Assembly (NCBI GenBank): GCA_963718305.1
Contig: CAVQZG010000024.1
Coordinates: 186,001-250,000, forward strand
Source of the DNA: RYN-230 sp963718305
GTDB lineage: Bacteria > Actinomycetota > Actinomycetes > Streptosporangiales > Streptosporangiaceae
Reading direction: 5' to 3'
Length of the DNA: 64,000 nt
The position numbers and the translations under genes were made by a program. This document shows positions 24,791-33,443 of this stretch, piece by piece; position 1 is the first letter of the stretch, and the number at the start of each line of letters is the position of its first letter. Below the pieces are notes generated by a model, which was not told where the DNA came from, did not search any database, and saw only the letters and a program-made list of their open reading frames with translations.

Positions 24791-24821
24791 GCGCCGGATC
24801 ACCTGAGAGAGGACCTGACCC

Positions 24822-25010
24822 GTGAACTTCATGCTGATCATGAAGAATGAGAAGTCTGACCTGGTGGCTATCGGCCCGGTATCCATCGAGTACCAGGCTG
24901 CGGTGCTCCGTGATGAACTCGAGGAGAGCTCGAACTGGACATCCGTCGGGATCGCCCGGGTCCTCACCGAGACGCAGGCGCGGGACCTCGCCACCACGGG
25001 GCACCGGTAA
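24822..25010 (+). CDS. Small protein of unknown function
   Basis: 62 residues. The GTG start has a GAGAGGAC ribosome binding site about 8 nt upstream. The sequence MNFMLIMKNEKSDLVAIGPV, then VLRDELEESSNWTSVGIARVL, looks like a small folded protein with mixed charge and no membrane helix. Codon use is less extreme than that of its neighbours (AAG, AAT and GTA are frequent). No family recognised. Confidence 0.45.
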   Translation: MNFMLIMKNEKSDLVAIGPVSIEYQAAVLRDELEESSNWTSVGIARVLTETQARDLATTGHR

Positions 25011-25111
25011 CCCTGGGGGCGCCACTCCCCCGCGGCGGGCTCAGCTCAGCAGTTTCCCGTACCAGTGATCAGCGAAGCGGCCGCCGTTGAAGGCCACTTC
25101 CTGGCCCGGTC

Positions 25112-25519
25112 TTACCCAGGTCCGGCGGGCGGCTCGGCGCGGGCCGCAGGGCTCAGGGCATGCCCCGCCTGCTCGCCGAGCAGAGCCATCTCGTAGGCCA
25201 CGTGGCCGGTATCGCAGTCCGCCGCGGCCAGGGTGACCAGGGATGCGCCGTGGCTGATCGCCCTGACGATCAGCAGGCCGCGGTCCATGACCACGACCGT
25301 GTGGATGACCCGCCCTCCCTCGAAGATCCTGGCCAGGCCGTACGCCAGGCTGGTCACGCCGGCGATGATCGCGGCCAGCTGCTCCAGGCCGTCGGGCGGA
25401 AAGCCGCGGGAGCACGCCAGCGGGAGGCCGTCGGCCGAGACCACGGCCGCGCGCGTGACGGCGGGGACCCGTTCGGTGAAGCTCGTGATGAGCCAGTCGA
25501 GGTCAGGCGCCTCACCCAC
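25112..25519 (-). CDS. Roadblock/LC7-domain protein
   Basis: 135 residues. The roadblock/LC7 fold is readable from LDWLITSFTERVPAVTRAAV through LPLACSRGFPPDGLEQLAAII and VIHTVVVMDRGLLIVRAIS to LGEQAGHALSP. In Streptomyces conservons, CvnB roadblock proteins sit with a NIT-type kinase (CvnA), a DUF742 protein and a small GTPase. Here it stands alone; a NIT-domain kinase is 9 kb away and no GTPase is present. It may serve as a bound partner of an unlinked complex. Confidence 0.85.
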   Translation of the reverse strand: MGEAPDLDWLITSFTERVPAVTRAAVVSADGLPLACSRGFPPDGLEQLAAIIAGVTSLAYGLARIFEGGRVIHTVVVMDRGLLIVRAISHGASLVTLAAADCDTGHVAYEMALLGEQAGHALSPAARAEPPAGPG

Positions 25520-25745
25520 CGCTAACTCCTCCCCCGTGCCGTGGCTCGCCGTCTGGTCAGACTAGATCATCGTCAGCTGAACTGGCTGGCGGCCAGTAAC
25601 GGATCGGGAGGATCCGCCGTTATCCGGGGTGGAAGGCCTCTTCCCCGGGCGGGGCCCGCGCTGTCCTGGGCGGGCCCTGCCTTGACCCTCCGGTGCGGGC
25701 ATCGGCCGGATGCCTGACTGGCGGCCGGGTAGCGTAAGGGCCCTT

Positions 25746-27140
25746 ATGTCTGCTCCTGGATTGCTGCTCGAGGACCGTTACCGGCTGGAGAGCCGGATCG
25801 CCGCGGGCGCTGTGGGCGAGGTATGGCGGGCGGACGACCTGGTGCTAGGCCTGCCGGTGGCGGTGAAGGTCCTCCAGGAGGGCTACGCGAGCCACCCGCA
25901 GACCCTGGCCAGGTTCCGCGCCGAGGCGCGGCACGCCGGGTCGCTGGCTCACCCCGGCGTCGCGCAGGTCTATGACTACGGCGAGACCGGCCCGGCGGGA
26001 CGGCCATACCTGGTGCTGGAACTGGTGGACGGCCCGTCGCTGGCCGGGGTACTGGCCGGCGGTCCACTGGATCCGGCCGCCACCATGGACGTGGTCGCCC
26101 AGGTGGCCGCAGGCCTGGCCGCCGCCCACGCGGCCGGCCTGGTCCACCGCGACATCAAGCCCGCCAACCTGCTGATGGGCCGGGACGGGCTGGTGAAGAT
26201 CACCGATTTCGGGATCGCGCACGCGGCGGGGTCCGCGCCGATCACCCAGGTGGGCACGCTCGTGGGAACTCCGGCCTACCTGGCCCCGGAACGGGGCGCC
26301 GGGCAGCGCGCCACTCCCGCCAGTGATCTGTACTCGCTCGGCATCGTGGCCTACGAATGCCTGACCGGCAGCACACCGTTCCACGGAACGCCCTTGGAGG
26401 TAGCGAGCGCGACCCGGTACGGGTCGCTGCCCCCGCTGCCTGCGGCCGTGCCAGCCCCGGTGACTGCGCTGGTCACTGATCTGACCGCGAAAGACCCGGC
26501 GGCCCGGCCGGGGAGCGCCGTGGAGGTCGCCGCGCGAGCCGCCGAGCTCCGCGACGCGATGAACGACGGGCGCGGTGTGCCGCCCAGCTGGCCGGGCACC
26601 CTGCCGTTCGCCGGCACCACACCGCATACCGCCGTCCTGCCTGATCCACCGGCTCCGGCGACGGAGATGCTGGACTGGCCCGCCGCGGCGCCGCAGGCCC
26701 GGCCGGCCACGGGGCGGCGGCCGGGCCGGGTGCGGGCCGGATGGGCCGCGGCGCTGGCCGTCGTGCTGGTGGCCCTGGCCGGGTGGCTTCTGGTCAGCGC
26801 CGTCCGCGGGTCAGCACCGCCACGGGCCGCGGCACCGCCGGCATCCCCGGCGGCCGGCACGCAGGAGCCACCGACCGTGAACGTCAACGCCGCCGCCCTG
26901 GTCGGCCGTCCAGTAGGTGCCGTGCGCCAGCAGCTGGCTGATCGTGGCCTGCGGCCCCGGGTGGTCAGGTCGGTGACCGGCGGCCAGCGGCCAGGCACTG
27001 TCGTGTCCGTGCAGCCGGGCGGGCGCGTCGCGGTGGGCAGCGTCATCACGGTGACGGCCGCGGTGCTGCCGCCCGGCCACCGTCACCATGAGGGCCACGG
27101 CCATCAGGGCGGGAAAGGCGAGGGCCACGGCGACGGCTGA
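25746..27140 (+). CDS. PknB-like Ser/Thr protein kinase with one PASTA domain
   Basis: 464 residues from the ATG at 25746, though an ATG at 25710 is in frame. The kinase domain (about 10-275) shows the glycine loop, VAVKVL, the catalytic HRDIKPANLL near 132-141, DFG near 153, and GTPAYLAPE. It is followed by a Pro-rich juxtamembrane linker, one membrane helix near 334-355 (WAAALAVVLVALAGWLLVSAV) and an extracellular PASTA domain (about 380-443). The last 20 residues are His/Gly-rich (HRHHEGHGHQGG), suggesting metal binding outside the cell. It probably senses cell-wall or metal conditions. Confidence 0.92.
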   Translation: MSAPGLLLEDRYRLESRIAAGAVGEVWRADDLVLGLPVAVKVLQEGYASHPQTLARFRAEARHAGSLAHPGVAQVYDYGETGPAGRPYLVLELVDGPSLAGVLAGGPLDPAATMDVVAQVAAGLAAAHAAGLVHRDIKPANLLMGRDGLVKITDFGIAHAAGSAPITQVGTLVGTPAYLAPERGAGQRATPASDLYSLGIVAYECLTGSTPFHGTPLEVASATRYGSLPPLPAAVPAPVTALVTDLTAKDPAARPGSAVEVAARAAELRDAMNDGRGVPPSWPGTLPFAGTTPHTAVLPDPPAPATEMLDWPAAAPQARPATGRRPGRVRAGWAAALAVVLVALAGWLLVSAVRGSAPPRAAAPPASPAAGTQEPPTVNVNAAALVGRPVGAVRQQLADRGLRPRVVRSVTGGQRPGTVVSVQPGGRVAVGSVITVTAAVLPPGHRHHEGHGHQGGKGEGHGDG

Positions 27141-27175
27141 CCTGGTGCCTCCCGGGAACCTGCCCGTCTGCCCGC

Positions 27176-27991
27176 CTAGCCCGCCTTCCTGCCGACGCCG
27201 CCGAAGGCCTCCACGTCCGGCGGAGGGCTGGACTGGTCCGGTTCCGGGCGCCAGCGCGGGGTGGGGACCACCCCGGGGGCCAGGACCTCCAGGCCATCGA
27301 AGAACGAGGCGATCTGCTCTGGCCGGCGAAGACGGTAAGGGATGGCGCCGGTGTCGTCGTAGCCTTGCTGGGCTTCGGTGAACGCGCCGCTGGCCTGCGC
27401 GCCGTCCTGCAGGGCCAGGTAGCTAGCTGGCGGCAGGCCCGCCAGGAGCTGACGGACGACCGGGTAGGCGTGCTCATCGTCGATATGGCCCATGACGCCC
27501 ATCAGCACCAGCGCGATGGGCTGGGTGAAGTCCAGCACGCGGGCAGCGGCGCGGAGGATCTCCGCTGGCTGGAGCAGGTCGGCCTCGATGTAGTCGGCGA
27601 AGCCCCCGGGCGTGCCGCTGAGCTGGCTGCGGCCGTGGCTCACCACGAACGGGTCGTGGTCCACGTAGACGACGCGCGAGTGCGGGGCGATGCTCTGGGC
27701 TACTTCGTGGGTATTGCCCGCGGCAGGCAGGCCCGCCCCGACGTCAAGGAACTGCCGGAGGCCGGCCTGGCCGGCGAAGAACCGGACCGCGCGGGCCTGG
27801 AACGCCCGGGAGGCGAGAGCCAGATCCACGATCTGGGGATAGACCTCGCGATACTGGTCGCCCGCCTCGCGGTCGACCGGGTAGTTGTCGGTGCCACCGA
27901 GCCAGTAGTTCCAGATCCGGGCCGAGTGCGGCACTGCGGTGTCGGTTGGAGGCGCCGGCGGGGGCCGGGGGCCCGCGAAATCATCGGACAT
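27176..27991 (-). CDS. S-adenosyl-methionine-dependent methyltransferase, PF04672 type
   Basis: 271 residues from the ATG at 27991 (GAAAGAGG upstream). It has the family phrase PHSARIWNYWLGGTDNYPVD, the SAM loop QFLDVGAGLPAAGNTHEVAQ, then VVYVDHDPFVVSHGRSQL and VLDFTQPIALVLMGVMGHI. This family is strongly expanded in actinomycetes, and the substrates are mostly unknown. The GxGxPxxGNTHE loop in place of GxGxG is characteristic. It lies 97 bp downstream of the MOSC-domain gene on the same strand. Confidence 0.9.
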   Translation of the reverse strand: MSDDFAGPRPPPAPPTDTAVPHSARIWNYWLGGTDNYPVDREAGDQYREVYPQIVDLALASRAFQARAVRFFAGQAGLRQFLDVGAGLPAAGNTHEVAQSIAPHSRVVYVDHDPFVVSHGRSQLSGTPGGFADYIEADLLQPAEILRAAARVLDFTQPIALVLMGVMGHIDDEHAYPVVRQLLAGLPPASYLALQDGAQASGAFTEAQQGYDDTGAIPYRLRRPEQIASFFDGLEVLAPGVVPTPRWRPEPDQSSPPPDVEAFGGVGRKAG

Positions 27992-28088
27992 GGGGCCTCT
28001 TTCCAGAGCCTCGCCCATCCCCCACTGCGGCCGACGCTACAACCCCCCAAGTCCTCCAGCAAGGGTCACCCGGCCGGCCCGGGCGGTC

Positions 28089-28970
28089 TCACCGGGCGGG
28101 CAGATGGCGTTCCAGGACCTCGATCGGGTCGCCGACCCGGATGGAGCCCGGGGCGTCCGGGATCATGTTCTGCCCGAAGACCAGCTGCTGGCCGAACCGG
28201 CGGCGCCGGCCGAGCAGTTCCAGGGGCTGCCGGCCGCGCTCCGCCGTCGTCTGATCAATCGTGGTGACCAGGCAGCGCCCGCACGGTTTGACCACCCGGA
28301 AGGTGACGGCGCCGATCCTGATCCGGCGCCAGCCATCCTCGGCCCACGCGGGGGTGCCCGTGACGACCACACTTGGGCGGAACCGGTTCATCGGGACCGG
28401 TGGATGGCCGTCTTCCGCGAGCCAGCCGCCGAGCGCCTCCAGCGAGCCGGCGCTGGTCAGCAGCAGTGGGTAGCCGTCGGCGAAGCTCACCCGGTCACCG
28501 GGATCCCCGTAGTCCTGATCCACCTCCCGGCGCCTCGGATCGTCCAGGTAGACGAGGCGGACGTCGCGGTCCAGGAGACGGCCGAGCCAGTCGTCGGCTT
28601 CCTTGCCCGCGGCCGCGGCGCACACCCGTGACTCCCAGACCGTCACCGGGACCATCTCGGTGTCGTCATCCGCCCACGGCATCCGGACCTTCAGCGGCGG
28701 GTGCCCGGGTGCGGCCAGGTTGATGGCTTCGGTCCGCAGGGGCCGGCCTGCGGCCGCTTGCGCCGCCCCGGCCGCCGGGTACGCGGCGATGACCCGGGCC
28801 AGCTCCGGTTCCTCACGCTGGCTGACGAACCGGCCGGCGGCGTCGACCACGAGCCACCGGCGGTCACCGGCCAGGCCCCACGGCTCAACCGCGGACTCGG
28901 CGAGGTTGACGGCCCGCCCGGCCTTGAGCGGATAGATATGGATCGACGCGAGGCGGGGCGGTTCTTCCAC
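28089..28970 (-). CDS. MOSC domain protein (N-terminal beta barrel plus MOSC)
   Basis: 293 residues. The N-terminal MOSC_N beta barrel spans about 8-95 (ASIHIYPLKAGRAVNLAESA, then GDRRWLVVDAAGRFVSQREEP). The MOSC domain (about 130-285) has FRPSVVVTG and the metal-site Cys in VVKPCGRCLVTTIDQTT. Proteins with this plan, such as YcbX/YiiM and mARC, transfer sulfur from or carry molybdenum cofactor and reduce N-hydroxylated compounds. The electron partner is not adjacent. Start ATG at 28970; only one candidate is plausible. Confidence 0.9.
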   Translation of the reverse strand: MEEPPRLASIHIYPLKAGRAVNLAESAVEPWGLAGDRRWLVVDAAGRFVSQREEPELARVIAAYPAAGAAQAAAGRPLRTEAINLAAPGHPPLKVRMPWADDDTEMVPVTVWESRVCAAAAGKEADDWLGRLLDRDVRLVYLDDPRRREVDQDYGDPGDRVSFADGYPLLLTSAGSLEALGGWLAEDGHPPVPMNRFRPSVVVTGTPAWAEDGWRRIRIGAVTFRVVKPCGRCLVTTIDQTTAERGRQPLELLGRRRRFGQQLVFGQNMIPDAPGSIRVGDPIEVLERHLPAR

Positions 28971-29057
28971 GGTTGCACGTTACCGAACGAGCCGCCACCG
29001 GGCGGTGGCCGGTTCCGGTGGGGAATGCCGCCGGGCGCCGCGGTCTTGGCATTACCG

Positions 29058-30077
29058 ATGACGAACAACGATGAGTCGCTTCCGCTGGCAGTGCTGGATT
29101 TCGTCGGGATCGAGCACGGCGAGGAGGCCAGCGCGTCGGTGGCCGGTGCCGTGGCGATCGCCCAGGCCGTCGAGGCGGCGGGCTACCGGCGGTACTGGGT
29201 CTCCGAGCATCACAACATGACCAGCCTGGCGTGCAGCGCGCCCGAGCTGCTGACCGCGCACATCGGGGCGCACACGTCACGGATCCGGGTTGGCGCCGCG
29301 GGGATCATGCTGCCCAACCACGCACCGCTCAAGGTCGCCGAGACTTTCCGGACCTTGCTGGCCATGTACCCCGGCCGGATCGACCTCGCGCTGGGCCGGG
29401 CCCCGGGCACTGACCCGCTGACCGCGCACGTCCTGCGCCGCGGGATGGTGACCGATCCGGCGGCTGAGTTCCCCGGGCAGGTCGCCGAGCTGCTCGCGTT
29501 CCTCGGCGACGGGTTCCCGGCCGGCCATCCCTACGCCCCGCTGGTGGCGGCACCGGTGATCAGCGAGCGGCCGGAGCTGTTCGTACTGGGATCCAGCCCC
29601 TACGGGCCGCGCTTCGCCGCGGTCAACGGGATGAGTGCCGCGTTCGCCCATCACATGAGCCCCGAGCTGGCGTTCGAGGCCCTGCGTGGCTACCGCCGCG
29701 ATTTCACTCCCCGGACCGAGGGTGCGACGCCCTACTCGGCGATGTCGGTGCTCGCCTTCGCGAGCGACGACAACGAGGCGATCCTCGACTTCGAAGCGGC
29801 CTGGACGCTGACCATCCAGAACCTCCGGCGCGGGATACGGGAGCCGCTGCGGCCAGAGCAGGTCCGTGACTACGCCCGCTCTGAGGACTTCCGCGCCAGC
29901 CGGCGCGACGACGGCCGGATGGTGACCGGGGCGCCCAAGGCTGTCGCCGAACGGCTCCTGGAGATGAAGGAACTCGCCCAGGCCGACGAGATCGTCGTGG
30001 TCACTCCCAGCCTGGACCGGCAGCGCCGGATAGGTAGCTATGCCGCGCTGGCGGACGCCTGGCGCAGCGCCGCCTGA
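29058..30077 (+). CDS. Luciferase-like (LLM) flavin-dependent oxidoreductase
   Basis: 339 residues from the ATG at 29058; the frame is open upstream but reads across the MOSC gene in antisense. The LLM TIM-barrel markers are clear: LPLAVLDFVGIEHGE, RYWVSEHHNM, LLTAHIGAHTSRIRVGAAGI, MLPNHAPLKVAETF, then MYPGRIDLALGRAPGTDP. The last third (MVTGAPKAVAERLLEM) is conserved. The family uses FMN and oxygen, or F420 in a minority. This member groups with the VlhA/MsnO-type flavin monooxygenase-like proteins of actinomycetes. No partner gene is adjacent. Confidence 0.9.
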   Translation: MTNNDESLPLAVLDFVGIEHGEEASASVAGAVAIAQAVEAAGYRRYWVSEHHNMTSLACSAPELLTAHIGAHTSRIRVGAAGIMLPNHAPLKVAETFRTLLAMYPGRIDLALGRAPGTDPLTAHVLRRGMVTDPAAEFPGQVAELLAFLGDGFPAGHPYAPLVAAPVISERPELFVLGSSPYGPRFAAVNGMSAAFAHHMSPELAFEALRGYRRDFTPRTEGATPYSAMSVLAFASDDNEAILDFEAAWTLTIQNLRRGIREPLRPEQVRDYARSEDFRASRRDDGRMVTGAPKAVAERLLEMKELAQADEIVVVTPSLDRQRRIGSYAALADAWRSAA

Positions 30078-30131
30078 CGCAGCGCCGCCTGAGCCGGGCA
30101 GCCTGACCGGTCACGCAACCTGGAACCCTGA

Positions 30132-31247
30132 TCACTCAGGCCTGGTGAAGGCGCCCGACTTGGTGAGCGAGTCACCGGCGAGCGCGCGGGGCAGGTAATC
30201 GCGCTGGAGGATCGCGGCGGCCAGTTCACCGCGGCTGTGCACACCGGTCTTGTCGAACACCGATTTCAGGTGGTCTTGCACGGTGTCTGCGGTCAGGTGC
30301 AGCTGACCGGCGATCTGGCGGGTTGGCTGGCCCTGGCAAACCAGCGCGGTGATCGTCCTCTCACGGTCGGTGAGCCCGTAGGCGGTCATGATCATCGGTG
30401 CTATCTCGGCGGGCGCGGCCTCCTCGATGATGATCGCCACCGTTTCCTCGGCCTGGGAGGTCAGCCAGGAGGCGTGCAGCGCGGCCCACCGGCCACTTCT
30501 CGCGCGGACCCGGAGCCGGGGCAGCCCAGCTTGCCGATCTTCCAGATGGCGGAGCCTGGTGGCCAGCGCTGCGATCTCGATCGGAAGATCCGACCCGTCC
30601 GGGTGGCCGCCCAGTTCCTCGAGCCACCGCTCCGCGGCCGGGTTCATCCCGGCGACTGCGCCGTCGGGGGCGAGGAGGACCAGTCCGGGACCGTCGGCGG
30701 GCGCTTCCAGTTCGCAGGCCTGCCGCAGCAAGCCCATCCGGACTCCCTCGCCGATATGCGGGGCGAGCCGCCGGACGAACCGCACCTCCTCAGCCGAAAA
30801 CCCCGACTGGCCCGCTTCCCGGTGCAGGCAGATATAGCCCCAGCAGACACCCCGTATCCGCAACACCGCGCGAAGCTCGTCCTGCAGGCCGAGCGGCGCG
30901 AAAATGTCCCGGTAACGGTCGCTCCTCGCCGGGCGGCCATCGGTCGCCTGCATGAGCGTCCGCACTCCCGAGGCATCCCGCGCCAGCTCGGTCCACTTGT
31001 TGACGTCATCGTGCAGGAACTCGTTCTCGACGAAATAAGGCCCGGATTCTTCCGGCAGTTCCTCGCGGTAAGACCGGGTGAACAGGAGGGTGGCCGGGTC
31101 CGCAGCGGCCCACCAGAGCGCGTCGACCGGAACGACCTTCCGAAGCCGCGGCAAGACGGCGGCCCGCAGGGCGTCAGGATCCAGACCCGACCGGCAGGCC
31201 CGGGCTACGGCAGCGGCGAGATTGTCGAGCGCCGGGCCAGTAAGCAT
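30132..31247 (-). CDS. LuxR-type regulator with a PAS/GAF-like sensor half
   Basis: 371 residues from the ATG at 31247 (AAAGGGGAGG just upstream). The C-terminal HTH is complete: YGLTDRERTITALVCQGQPT, then QIAGQLHLTADTVQDHLKSVFDKTG near residues 300-360. The N-terminal 180 residues look like a GAF-like small-molecule domain (LRKVVPVDALWWAAADPATLL, then ELRAVLRIRGVCWGYICLHRE). It starts 20 bp after the ABM-domain gene ends, so the two form an operon and the ABM protein may modify the sensed compound. Confidence 0.85.
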   Translation of the reverse strand: MLTGPALDNLAAAVARACRSGLDPDALRAAVLPRLRKVVPVDALWWAAADPATLLFTRSYREELPEESGPYFVENEFLHDDVNKWTELARDASGVRTLMQATDGRPARSDRYRDIFAPLGLQDELRAVLRIRGVCWGYICLHREAGQSGFSAEEVRFVRRLAPHIGEGVRMGLLRQACELEAPADGPGLVLLAPDGAVAGMNPAAERWLEELGGHPDGSDLPIEIAALATRLRHLEDRQAGLPRLRVRARSGRWAALHASWLTSQAEETVAIIIEEAAPAEIAPMIMTAYGLTDRERTITALVCQGQPTRQIAGQLHLTADTVQDHLKSVFDKTGVHSRGELAAAILQRDYLPRALAGDSLTKSGAFTRPE

Positions 31248-31267
31248 TGCCTCCCCTTTACCTGAGT

Positions 31268-31558
31268 CTAGCTGCTGGCCACGACCTGGTAGCTGCCGCG
31301 CGCGACCAGTTCCGTGCCGGTCGCGGCCACCGTCGCGGCCCGGCTCTGCTCGGCGAACTGATCGGTGGCACTGGCGTGCTCCGCGGTGTCCCACAGGGTC
31401 AGGGTCAGCGCCGTGCCGCCGTCGCGGTCGATCAGGAACACCGCGCCCGCGTTTCCGGGCAGCCCCGTCACGAAGCCCATCACCTGATCGACCGCGTTGT
31501 CCGCCCACTTCTGCAGGGCCTCAGGCGATCCGGACCATGTCGTCGTTCGTGCGAACAT
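31268..31558 (-). CDS. Antibiotic biosynthesis monooxygenase (ABM)-like protein
   Basis: 96 residues from the ATG at 31558, which has AAAGGAG 7 nt upstream. The ferredoxin-like ABM pattern is readable: MFARTTTWSGSPEALQKWAD, LPGNAGAVFLIDRDGG, ALTLTLWDTAEHASATDQFA and ending GSYQVVAS. Such small enzymes oxidise aromatic compounds without cofactors, but many family members have other roles. It is the first gene of a two-gene operon with the LuxR-type regulator. Confidence 0.75.
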   Translation of the reverse strand: MFARTTTWSGSPEALQKWADNAVDQVMGFVTGLPGNAGAVFLIDRDGGTALTLTLWDTAEHASATDQFAEQSRAATVAATGTELVARGSYQVVASS

Positions 31559-31684
31559 GTTTGGCTCCTTTCCTCGCCGCAAGCGTCACAGGCCACCCGC
31601 CGGATAGCCCTCCCAGAATTCTGGGAACTCTGGTCGCCGGGGCCGGGAGAGCCGGCCGCACGCCCCCGGTGGCCTCCACCAGGC

Positions 31685-33343
31685 TCAGTCAGCGCGCCCG
31701 GTCACCTCGGCTGCGCAACGGTAGCCGCTGCGCAGCGCTCCTTCCATGAAGCCCTGGAAGTTCACCGAGGTGTGCTCGCCCGCGAAGTGCAGGTTCCCGT
31801 GCCGCCGTCCCTGGATGCCGTTGAAGCTGGTGTACTGGCCGGTCTTGAAGTAGGAGTACGCGCCGCCGATGTGCGGATCGCCAGCAGACCAGGCGTAGTA
31901 CGCCTTGCCGTTGTAGGCGTGCCGGGTCCCGGGGAAGTTCTCCTCGAAGCCGGCCAGGAAGTCGCTGGCCATGGCCTGCGGTGCGGGCCCTTCGTAGCTG
32001 GTGAGGCCGTAGCGGCGGCCGATATCCGCGCCGCCTGCCCCGCCCGGCAGGGCGATGAGTATCCCCGCCGGCCCCGGCTGGTCGACCGTCGCTTCCCACC
32101 CGCCCTGCACGATGCCGTCGGTATACATGTTCCCGGTCCAGTGCGCTGCGTTCCACACCCGCCTGGAGAACTGCATCTGGATCTTCGAGTTCGACCCGAG
32201 CGGTTCCTCGCGGATGGCCTTGAGCTGGCGCGGCGGCAGCCCGAGCCCGCGCAGGTCCACCTCGCGCAGCTTGGTGAACGGCAAGGCGAGTACGACATGG
32301 TCGGCGGGCACGTCGCGGGTGCGGGCGCCGCAGGAAAACGTGCACGTGTACCGGCCGTGGCCGCGGCTGCGCACGGCCTCCAGGCGTTCTCCCAGGTGGA
32401 TGACCCCGGCGGGCAGCCGGCCGACAAGCCTCGAGATGAACTGGTCATTGCCCCCGCGTACATGCCACTTCTCGTCGGTGCCGGACAGCTGCGGGCTGTC
32501 TCGTGGCTGAGCGCCGCTGGGCGCGCTGTCGTAGTAACCAAGCAGGTAGATGAGGTTGAGCGCGGACTGCTCGGCCACCGGGCCGCCGTACTCGTCGAGC
32601 AGCACGGCCGCGCACAGCCGGCCGAAGTCGCTGCCGAGGCCGCCCGGGATGTGCTGCTCGATCCACTCCGACGCTGGGGTGTGATCCCATCGCCGCGCCC
32701 AGGCCGTGTGCTTGTCATACCGGGTGGGCCAGGGCGCCTGGTGGAAGGCGGCGTGGTGAAACAGCCGGAACCCCCACTCGTGCCACTCCCGGTTGAGTGC
32801 CGCCTGCGGCCAGAACCGCCCGCCGAACCGGAACCGGTAATCGTCTGCGCGGGTGTGCGGCGGATAGGCGTTGACGTTGTCCAGGATGAGGCCCAGCCGG
32901 GCGGCCAGCCGCCGCATGGCCGTGTGCTCACTGGAGATGAACTCGCCGTGTTCCTCCGCGTATTGCCCGTCGTCGAAGAATCCCCGGAGCGTGTGAATGC
33001 GCCCGCCCGGCCGGGCTGGGTTGTACTCATAGACCTCGCTGGCCAGGCCGTACGACCTCCACAGCCGGAAGGCGCAGCCCAGCCCCGCGATGCCCGAGCC
33101 GATAATGACCACTCTCGGATCCCGCCCGGCCGCGGCCGGGGCGGGCCGCAGCCCGGCAGCGCCCACGGGAATGGCCGCGGCGAGGGCCGCGCCGGCGGCG
33201 CCGCGAAGGACGTCCCGCCGGGAGATTCCGCCGTTCGTGGCCAGGGCGCCGGCCGCCTCGTCGATGTCGCATCCGGCCCGCCGCGCGTAGGCGGCGGCCG
33301 ACTGCGCCTCCCGGAGCGCTCGCGCCGCAGGTGAGTACCTCAT
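31685..33343 (-). CDS. Tat-exported FAD-dependent amine oxidase-like enzyme
   Basis: 552 residues from the ATG at 33343. A twin-arginine signal (SRRDVLRGAAGAALAAAIPV, from residue 41) is preceded by an unusually long 40-residue N-region. The FAD-binding motif is VVIIGSGIAGLGCAFRL (about 78-94), then the flavin monoamine oxidase-like PGGRIHTLRGFFDDGQYAEEH. The end has the C-terminal FAD phrase NLHFAGEHTSVNFQGFMEGA. It resembles the tryptophan/L-amino-acid oxidase and monoamine-oxidase families. The substrate is unknown. It is predicted to act outside the membrane. Confidence 0.9.
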   Translation of the reverse strand: MRYSPAARALREAQSAAAYARRAGCDIDEAAGALATNGGISRRDVLRGAAGAALAAAIPVGAAGLRPAPAAAGRDPRVVIIGSGIAGLGCAFRLWRSYGLASEVYEYNPARPGGRIHTLRGFFDDGQYAEEHGEFISSEHTAMRRLAARLGLILDNVNAYPPHTRADDYRFRFGGRFWPQAALNREWHEWGFRLFHHAAFHQAPWPTRYDKHTAWARRWDHTPASEWIEQHIPGGLGSDFGRLCAAVLLDEYGGPVAEQSALNLIYLLGYYDSAPSGAQPRDSPQLSGTDEKWHVRGGNDQFISRLVGRLPAGVIHLGERLEAVRSRGHGRYTCTFSCGARTRDVPADHVVLALPFTKLREVDLRGLGLPPRQLKAIREEPLGSNSKIQMQFSRRVWNAAHWTGNMYTDGIVQGGWEATVDQPGPAGILIALPGGAGGADIGRRYGLTSYEGPAPQAMASDFLAGFEENFPGTRHAYNGKAYYAWSAGDPHIGGAYSYFKTGQYTSFNGIQGRRHGNLHFAGEHTSVNFQGFMEGALRSGYRCAAEVTGRAD

Positions 33344-33443
33344 GAACCTGAATCCCCCCGGGCTGGCACGTACGGCGGCAGGGCTTACCGCCTCAGTCTG
33401 CCCAGGCGCCAGGCCAAGCGCCAGCGGCACCAGCCGTCCGGCG

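Noticed and set aside
31247..33334. A 695-residue plus-strand open frame
   Set aside because: It runs antisense to the LuxR-ABM operon and the FAD-dependent oxidase, both strongly supported. It is a high-GC shadow.
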